A program made the translations under genes and the position numbers. DNA of 64,000 nt from Chordicoccus furentiruminis (GTDB lineage: Bacteria > Bacillota > Clostridia > Lachnospirales > Lachnospiraceae), in assembly GCF_019355395.1 (NCBI RefSeq), contig NZ_CP048829.1:2073501-2137500 (forward strand), in the 5' to 3' direction. Positions within the stretch are counted from its first letter, which is position 1. Every line of letters starts with the position of its first letter. Below the pieces are notes generated by a model. That model searched no databases, had not been told where the DNA came from, and saw only the letters and a program-made list of their open reading frames with translations. This document shows, piece after piece, positions 58,839 through 64,000 of the stretch.

Positions 58839-60512
58839 ATGAAACAATGTGGAAGAGCGGCCGTCTGGCTGCTCTGCGGCATACTGGCCGCTTCGCCGGT
58901 CAGCGTGCCGGCAGCCCTTGCGGCTCCGGGGAGAACGGAGAAGACGGGAGCGGATTCGGGCGCGTCATGGGCGGAGACGACGATCACGGACCCGCCCGTG
59001 CTGGCGGATGGCACATACAGGCCATCCGGCTTCCGCTTCGAGGGCGGAACCGGAAAGCTGACGATTGCCTGCGATTCCTTCACGGTGGAGAAGGGTGAGG
59101 CAAAGGCGGAGGTCGTCTTCTCCAGCCGCTATATCAGCTATGTGAAGGAGGACGGCACGAAGTATCAGCCCGTAAGGCAGGACGGCAGCGGCACGGCGTT
59201 TCTGATCCCGATTCAGGTCAACGCGGATACGGCGATCACAGCCTGCACGACCGCGATGTCCGCGCCCCATGAAATTGAGTACACGCTGCATCTGAGCTAC
59301 GGTCAGGACACCGGGAGCGGGGCGGAATCCGCGCTGTCCGGGACGGAGAGCGGCGGGAGCGCGGAGCCGGCGCTCTCCTCACCGGAGAAGGCGGAGGACG
59401 GCACCGCCTCTTCGGACCGGAACACCTCCTCCGCGGAGAGCGTATCCGGAGAGGGGCAGCCGCCGCAGCTCAGCGGTCTTGCTTTTGAGAAGAAGACGTC
59501 GTTCTCCTACGCGACGGGCATCGATATCTATTACTACCAGGGCGGATACAAGTTCTATGACGTGCATGACAGCGCGCAGTATCTTCAGATCCCGGAGGGC
59601 GGCCAGGTGCCTTCCGGTCTGGATGACAGCGTGCAGATCCTGCCGGCCGCGCCGTCCCATGTCTATCTCGCCGCGTCCGCCGCGATGGCGCTGATCAACG
59701 CCATCGGCGGGCTGGACGATGTCGCCTTCTCCGGGCTGAAGGCGGATGGCTGGTATGTGGACGCCGCGAAAAAGGCGATGGAAGAAGGGCGTATCGCCTA
59801 TGCGGGCAATTACAGCAAGCCGGATTACGAGCAGCTGGTGAACGGAGGCTGTGATCTCGCGGTCGAGTCGACGATGATCCTGCATACGCCCAAGGTGAAG
59901 GAGATGCTCGAGAAGCTGGGCATCCCCGTCTTTGTGGACAGGTCGAGCTATGAATCCGACCCGCTGGGCCGCCCGGAATGGGTGAAGGTCTACGGCGCGC
60001 TGCTGGGATGCGAGAAGCAGGCGGATGCATTTTTCAAAACACAGACGGACGCGATCCGGTCTATGGGAAAGGTCAGCGATACCGGGAAGACGGCTGCTTT
60101 CTTCTACGTCGATTCCAACGGGGCGGTCGTCGTCCGCAGACCGGGGGATACGGTGCCGAAGATGATCGCGATGGCCGGCGGACACTATGCGCTGGACGGG
60201 GTCGGCTCTCTTAAGGGCTCGAAGCTTTCCTCGGTCCCGATGACGATGGAGGAATTTTACGCCGCGGCGGCGGACGCCGATTATCTGATTTACAACGCGT
60301 CCATCGAGCAGCCGCTTCACAGCCTTGACGACCTTTACCAGAAGAACAGTCTCTTCCGGAAGTTCAAGGCATGCCAAAACGGCAATGTCTGGTGCGCCGA
60401 CCGCTACCTCTATCAGGCGACCGACATCACGGCGCAGCTGATTACCGATTTCCATGAGATGCTGACGGAGGGTGATGAGAGCAGGATGACGTTTCTGACA
60501 AAAGTGAAGTGA
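58839..60512 (+). CDS. Secreted metal-chelate ABC-type binding protein with extra N-terminal domain
   Basis: 557 residues. Signal peptide near 1-29 (ILAASPVSVPAALAA). Residues 45-155 form a beta-rich domain (YRPSGFRFEGGTGKLTIACD, FSSRYISYVKEDGTKY), of a kind often preceding iron-type binding proteins; its family is not certain. A Ser/Gly/Glu linker follows, then a Peripla_BP_2 domain near 215-557 (FepB/BtuF type): NAIGGLDDVAFSGL, VESTMILHTPKVKEML, DPLGRPEWVKVYGALLG, TGKTAAFFYVDSNGAVVVRR. It likely binds an iron-, heme- or cobalamin-type chelate. No permease or ATPase gene is next to it. Before the IS insertion it was divergent from the CobW operon. Confidence 0.8.
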   Translation: MKQCGRAAVWLLCGILAASPVSVPAALAAPGRTEKTGADSGASWAETTITDPPVLADGTYRPSGFRFEGGTGKLTIACDSFTVEKGEAKAEVVFSSRYISYVKEDGTKYQPVRQDGSGTAFLIPIQVNADTAITACTTAMSAPHEIEYTLHLSYGQDTGSGAESALSGTESGGSAEPALSSPEKAEDGTASSDRNTSSAESVSGEGQPPQLSGLAFEKKTSFSYATGIDIYYYQGGYKFYDVHDSAQYLQIPEGGQVPSGLDDSVQILPAAPSHVYLAASAAMALINAIGGLDDVAFSGLKADGWYVDAAKKAMEEGRIAYAGNYSKPDYEQLVNGGCDLAVESTMILHTPKVKEMLEKLGIPVFVDRSSYESDPLGRPEWVKVYGALLGCEKQADAFFKTQTDAIRSMGKVSDTGKTAAFFYVDSNGAVVVRRPGDTVPKMIAMAGGHYALDGVGSLKGSKLSSVPMTMEEFYAAAADADYLIYNASIEQPLHSLDDLYQKNSLFRKFKACQNGNVWCADRYLYQATDITAQLITDFHEMLTEGDESRMTFLTKVK

Positions 60513-60552
60513 ACCGATTTCAGGAGGCGGAACCGTCCCCTGTGCGCTGATG

Positions 60553-60593
60553 CGCGTCCGGGTCCTGTGAAGGCAGGCCGGGCTCGTTTTTTT
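60553..60593 (+). terminator. Terminator after the binding-protein gene
   Basis: GTCCGG..CCTG pairs with CAGG-CCGGGC, closing a short loop, followed by seven T (60587-60593). Confidence 0.7.
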
Positions 60594-60752
60594 GCGCAAA
60601 GCGGCCGTCTTCCGGCCGTCAGGGGAATGCAGCCGGAAGCGGCTTTCTTCTGCCTGTCAGCGGAATGTACCCGGGGAAAGCTGTATCGTTGTGATAATAC
60701 ACAATAAATAAGACTTGCAATGAGAGACATTTGACAAAATAAACACATGTAA
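60594..60752 (+). other. Intergenic stretch before the sugar transporter promoter
   Basis: No gene seen. GC-rich first half with short repeats (CAGGGGAATG and CAGCGGAATG), then sharply AT-rich from about 60690. A first TTGACA at 60731 has no good -10. Confidence 0.35.
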
Positions 60753-60781
60753 TTGACATAGTATGAAAAACAGTTTATATT
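60753..60781 (+). promoter_or_regulatory. Promoter TTGACA-17-TATATT of the sugar transporter
   Basis: TTGACA (60753-60758) and TATATT (60776-60781), 17-base spacer, with a 150-base leader. TTAC-GAAA-GTAA at 60802-60813 is a short palindrome just after the start site and might be an operator. Confidence 0.8.
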
Positions 60782-60937
60782 CTGAGTTATATAAAAGATG
60801 TTTACGAAAGTAAGCTGCGTACGGCATAAGCTCGGGAAAATAAAGAAAAACAAAGATCCGGAGGCGGTAAAAAGGGTCAGAGAGAGTGGAGACACTCTTT
60901 TAAATCATCATTCATCTCACAAAAGGAGGATGACAAA

Positions 60938-62086
60938 ATGAGATCGAGAAAGCTTTTGGCAATGGCGCTCTGCGGAGTGATGGCAGCTTCTGTCGCGGCT
61001 CCGGCGTTCGCGGATTCGTCGGTGGCGGAGGCGGCGGCAGACCGCGGCGGCCAGACGATCGGCATCGCGATGCCGACCCAGTCCCTGGAGCGGTGGAACC
61101 GGGACGGTTCCTTCCTTGACAAGCAGTTCCAGGCGGCGGGCTACAAGACGGAGCTGAAATTCTCCAACAACGATATCAAGACTCAGGTTTCCGATATCGA
61201 GAACATGATCGCCGACAAGGTCGACCTTCTGGTGGTGGCAGCCATCGACGGAGAGTCGCTTTCGACGGTTCTGGCGGACGCCAAGGACGCCGGCATTCCG
61301 GTGATCGCCTATGACCGTCTGATCATGAACACCGACGCGATCAGCTATTATGTCTCCTTCGATAACTACACGGTCGGCACGCTGCAGGGAAAATTCGTCG
61401 CGGATCAGCTGGATCTGGAGAACCAGGACGGACCGTTCAACATCGAGTTTACGGCCGGTGATCCGGCGGACAACAACGCGACCTATTTCTTCAACGGCGC
61501 GATGGATACGCTGAAGCCGTACATCGATGCCGGCAAGCTGGTGGTTCCGTCCGGCCAGACCAAATTCGATCAGGTCGCCACGGCCCAGTGGGATACGCAG
61601 ACCGCGATGGAGCGCTTCCAGAACATTCTCGCTTCCTACTACGCGGACGGCACGAAGCTCGACGTGGCGCTTTGCTCCAATGACTCCACGGCCCTCGGCG
61701 TCGCGCAGGCCATCGATTCCGACTATGCCGGCGACAACACGGTGCTCGTGACCGGTCAGGACGGCGACGAGGCGAACCTCGCCAATATCGTGGACGGCAA
61801 GCAGACGATGACGGTCTACAAGGCAGTGGCCAACGAAGCGGTGGTCACGCTGGATCTGGCCGAGGCGATTCTCTCCGGTGAGAAGCCGGACGACAAGCTG
61901 ATCTCCGATTCCAAGTGGTCCTTCGACTGCACCTATGATACGGAAACGTATGACAACGGCACGGGCGTAATCCCGTCCTACCTGCTGGTTCCGGTTGTCG
62001 TCACGAAGGACAACATGGTCAAGGAACTGGTTGACACAGGCTACTACACACAGGATTCTGACGGATATCTGCATCCGGTCGGCTGA
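60938..62086 (+). CDS. ChvE-type multiple-sugar-binding protein
   Basis: 382 residues, extracellular sugar receptor of the PBP type 1 fold. Signal peptide near 1-26 (MAASVAAPAFADSS). Landmarks of the ChvE/MmsE-like group: GQTIGIAMPTQSLERWNRDG, VSDIENMIADKVDLLVVAAID, VIAYDRLIMNT, YYVSFDNYTVGTLQ, GDPADNNATYFFNGAMD, QWDTQTAMERFQNIL and VLVTGQDGDEANL. Ligands of relatives include glucose, galactose, xylose and arabinose. RBS AAAGGAGGATG. It precedes the ATPase and permease of the same system, separated by a hairpin terminator that would keep the receptor more abundant than the transporter. Confidence 0.93.
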   Translation: MRSRKLLAMALCGVMAASVAAPAFADSSVAEAAADRGGQTIGIAMPTQSLERWNRDGSFLDKQFQAAGYKTELKFSNNDIKTQVSDIENMIADKVDLLVVAAIDGESLSTVLADAKDAGIPVIAYDRLIMNTDAISYYVSFDNYTVGTLQGKFVADQLDLENQDGPFNIEFTAGDPADNNATYFFNGAMDTLKPYIDAGKLVVPSGQTKFDQVATAQWDTQTAMERFQNILASYYADGTKLDVALCSNDSTALGVAQAIDSDYAGDNTVLVTGQDGDEANLANIVDGKQTMTVYKAVANEAVVTLDLAEAILSGEKPDDKLISDSKWSFDCTYDTETYDNGTGVIPSYLLVPVVVTKDNMVKELVDTGYYTQDSDGYLHPVG

Positions 62087-62112
62087 TCCGGTTCCTGTCA
62101 GGACTTACCCGG

Positions 62113-62145
62113 ATGGGCGGGGCACTCGCTTGCCCCGCCCATTTT
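62113..62145 (+). terminator. Internal terminator after the receptor gene
   Basis: Perfect 12-bp stem ATGGGCGGGGCA / TGCCCCGCCCAT with loop CTCGCT and TTTT behind. Lies between receptor and ATPase genes of the same operon, so probably a partial terminator. Confidence 0.85.
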
Positions 62146-62194
62146 CAGGCTGAAACGGGGAGGCGGAGGGCCCGTCTCCACAGGGGGTGTTATT

Positions 62195-63745
62195 TTGCCA
62201 GACTATATATTGGAGATGAAGAACATCACAAAGCTTTACCCCGGAGTCAAGGCTTTGGATAACGTGAATCTGCAGGTGGAGAGGGGCGAAATTCACGCGC
62301 TGGTCGGCGAAAACGGCGCGGGCAAATCGACGCTGATGAACGTGCTCTCCGGCACGATCCCTCACGGGGAATACACCGGACAGATCATTTACGACGGGAA
62401 AGAATGCGTGTTCAGCAATATTCACGATTCGGAAAAGCTCGGCATCGTCATCATTCATCAGGAACTGGCTCTGATTCCGGAGCTGACGATCGCCGAGAAC
62501 ATGTTCCTCGGGAACGAGCGGGCCGGCCGTTTCGGCCGGATCGACTGGGGCGAGACGTTCCGGCAGGCGCAGGAGCAGATGAACCGGGTCGGTCTGAAGG
62601 AGAAGTCCTCGGTTCTGATCAAGGATATCGGAACCGGAAAACAGCAGCTGGTGGAGATCGCCAAGGCACTGTCGAAGAATGTGAAGCTGCTGATTCTCGA
62701 CGAGCCCACCTCCTCCCTCAACGAGGAGGACTCGAAGATGCTGCTGGATATGCTGCTGGGATTTAAGAAGGAGGGACTGACCTCCATCATCATCACGCAT
62801 AAGCTGAACGAGGTCGCCTACTGCGCGGACCGGATCACCGTTCTCCGCGACGGCGCGACCATCGAGACGATGGACAACCCGGAGCACAACATCGACGAGG
62901 AGCGGATCATCCGGGGAATGGTCGGACGGGAGCTGACGAACCGCTTCCCCGCAAGGGAGCATAACGTAAGCGATGAGGTGATCTTCGAGGCGAGGGACTG
63001 GACGGTTTACCATCCGGTCTACACGGAGAAGTGCGTGGACAGCCACATCAGCTTCAAGGTGCACCGCGGCGAGATCGTCGGCTTTTCCGGACTGCAGGGA
63101 GCGGGACGGACCGAGCTGGCGATGTCGCTGTTCGGGAAAAGCTACGGAAGCCGGATCTCCGGCCAGGAGCTGATCAACGGCAAGGAGGTCCATCTGAAGA
63201 ACGAGCATGACGCCATTGAGCACGGACTCGCCTACGCCACTGAGGACAGGAAGGTCAACGGGCTGGTGCTTGAGGACTCCATCGCGTGGAACACGACGAT
63301 GGCGAAGCTCTCCAGGGTCAGTCACAGAGGGATTCTTGACGTCGCCGCCGAGAACCGGGCGGCGCAGGAATATGTGAAGGCGATGGACACGAAGACGCCG
63401 AGTATACACCAGCAGGCCGGACATCTCTCCGGCGGGAACCAGCAGAAGGTCCTGCTGTCCAAGTGGATGTTCGCGGAGCCGGACGTCCTGATTCTCGATG
63501 AGCCGACGCGCGGCATCGATGTGGGCGCGAAGTACGAGATCTACTGCATCATGAACAGGATGGTTGCCGAGGGCAAGGCTGTCGTCATGATTTCATCGGA
63601 GCTCCCCGAGCTGCTCGGGATGTGCGACCGGATCTACGTGATGAACGAGGGACGGATGGCGGCTGAATTTACAGCGGAGGAAGCGACGCAGGAGAAGATC
63701 ATGAGTGCGATCCTGAACGCCGGCAGGAAGGAGAAAATGGCATGA
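62195..63745 (+). CDS. Multiple-sugar ABC transporter ATPase, GguA/MmsA-like
   Basis: 516 residues with two fused nucleotide-binding domains, as in sugar importers of this family. First domain: Walker A VGENGAGKSTLMNVL, Q-loop HQELALIPELTIAENMFLG, signature GTGKQQLVEIAKAL and Walker B LLILDEPTSSL. Second domain: GLQGAGRTELAMSLFGK, signature LSGGNQQKVLLSKWM and Walker B VLILDEPTRGIDVGAKYEIY. The TTG start at 62195 follows AGGGGGTG. The stop overlaps the permease start (ATGA). The second Walker A (GLQGAGRTEL) is degenerate, as normal for the family. Domain sizes and N-terminus (DYILEMKNITKLYPGVKAL) are standard. Confidence 0.95.
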   Translation: MPDYILEMKNITKLYPGVKALDNVNLQVERGEIHALVGENGAGKSTLMNVLSGTIPHGEYTGQIIYDGKECVFSNIHDSEKLGIVIIHQELALIPELTIAENMFLGNERAGRFGRIDWGETFRQAQEQMNRVGLKEKSSVLIKDIGTGKQQLVEIAKALSKNVKLLILDEPTSSLNEEDSKMLLDMLLGFKKEGLTSIIITHKLNEVAYCADRITVLRDGATIETMDNPEHNIDEERIIRGMVGRELTNRFPAREHNVSDEVIFEARDWTVYHPVYTEKCVDSHISFKVHRGEIVGFSGLQGAGRTELAMSLFGKSYGSRISGQELINGKEVHLKNEHDAIEHGLAYATEDRKVNGLVLEDSIAWNTTMAKLSRVSHRGILDVAAENRAAQEYVKAMDTKTPSIHQQAGHLSGGNQQKVLLSKWMFAEPDVLILDEPTRGIDVGAKYEIYCIMNRMVAEGKAVVMISSELPELLGMCDRIYVMNEGRMAAEFTAEEATQEKIMSAILNAGRKEKMA

Positions 63746-64000
63746 AAGTATCAACCTTTATCAAAAAATATACGATGATCCTCGCGCTGGTCGTGGTGTT
63801 CATCTTCTTCTCGTTCCTGACGGGCGGGCGGCTGACCTACGCGCAGAACATCTCGAATCTGCTTCTTCAGAACGCGTACGTCCTCGTGATGGCCTGCGGT
63901 ATGCTCCTCTGCATCCTGACCGGCGGCAACGTCGACCTCTCCGTCGGCTCGACGCTGTGTCTCTCGGCGGCCCTGTCCGCCAAGCTGATGCAGGGAGGCG
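63742..64000 (+). CDS. Multiple-sugar ABC permease, GguB/MmsB-like (cut by window end)
   Basis: First 86 codons only. Starts MKVSTFIKKYTMILALVVVF with a membrane segment, then LTYAQNISNLLLQNAYVLVM and the permease signature GGNVDLSVGSTLCL. The ATG overlaps the preceding stop (ATGA). Gene order receptor, ATPase, permease matches ChvE-GguA-GguB type systems. Confidence 0.88.
   Translation, partial: MKVSTFIKKYTMILALVVVFIFFSFLTGGRLTYAQNISNLLLQNAYVLVMACGMLLCILTGGNVDLSVGSTLCLSAALSAKLMQGG

Noticed and set aside
60802-60813. Catabolite-repression (cre) site after the sugar-transporter promoter
   Set aside because: TTAC-GAAA-GTAA is palindromic but does not fit the cre consensus well, so I only mention it as a possible operator.

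Overview
The window looks like chromosome of a GC-rich Firmicute, most likely a Clostridia/Lachnospiraceae-type anaerobe. This is inferred from gene content, not from a database search. Pointers are a MecA adaptor, a DivIVA-like protein, YesN/YesM two-component pairs, ribose/ChvE-type sugar transporters, the short ProRS without an editing domain, a DUF1858 redox protein, RF2 with the programmed frameshift, and start codons with AGGAGG-type ribosome sites. No tRNA, rRNA or CRISPR array was recognised.

Layout. 1-6.7 kb: end of a galactofuranose-type (YtfQ/R/T-YjfF-like) sugar ABC operon, then a YesN-type regulator, a YesM-type kinase and a YtfQ-like binding lipoprotein. 6.9-9.3 kb: aspartokinase and a DEDD exonuclease. 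9.4-12.4 kb: a large secreted wall hydrolase with three predicted hydrolase-like domains and long repeats. 12.9-18.6 kb: ileS and glycogen phosphorylase. 19-27.4 kb: a TPR/acidic/AAA protein, ksgA, prfB, homoserine dehydrogenase and a second aspartokinase. 27.6-33.4 kb: a minus-strand ferredoxin, a GGDEF protein, an EAL protein and a DUF1858 protein. 33.6-46.9 kb: mecA (minus), a GH18-like glycosidase, a DivIVA-like protein, threonylcarbamoyl-AMP synthase, upp, dCMP deaminase, proS, cca, pepT, a soluble hybrid kinase and L-lactate dehydrogenase. Several adjacent genes overlap as TGATG, which suggests translational coupling.

Accessory region 48.3-58.6 kb. This is a nested mobile-element insertion. 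An IS with a DDE transposase sits between a 9-bp direct repeat (CTGTACTGC). Its transposase gene is itself split by an 8.4-kb composite transposon bounded by two apparently identical 1939-bp IS3-family copies and a 3-bp repeat (GGC). Removing the composite and one GGC restores the transposase frame exactly. The composite carries an AT-rich minus-strand operon (XRE regulator, RlmN/Cfr-like radical SAM methyltransferase, PHP-domain phosphoesterase) under a consensus promoter, plus an IS30-family element with an early stop codon. The whole insertion separates a CobW-type GTPase operon (minus) from its probable ancestral promoter, which now lies at 58.7 kb beside the promoter of a divergent metal-chelate binding protein.

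The right edge (60.7-64 kb) is a ChvE/GguAB-type multiple-sugar ABC operon, cut off in its permease gene.
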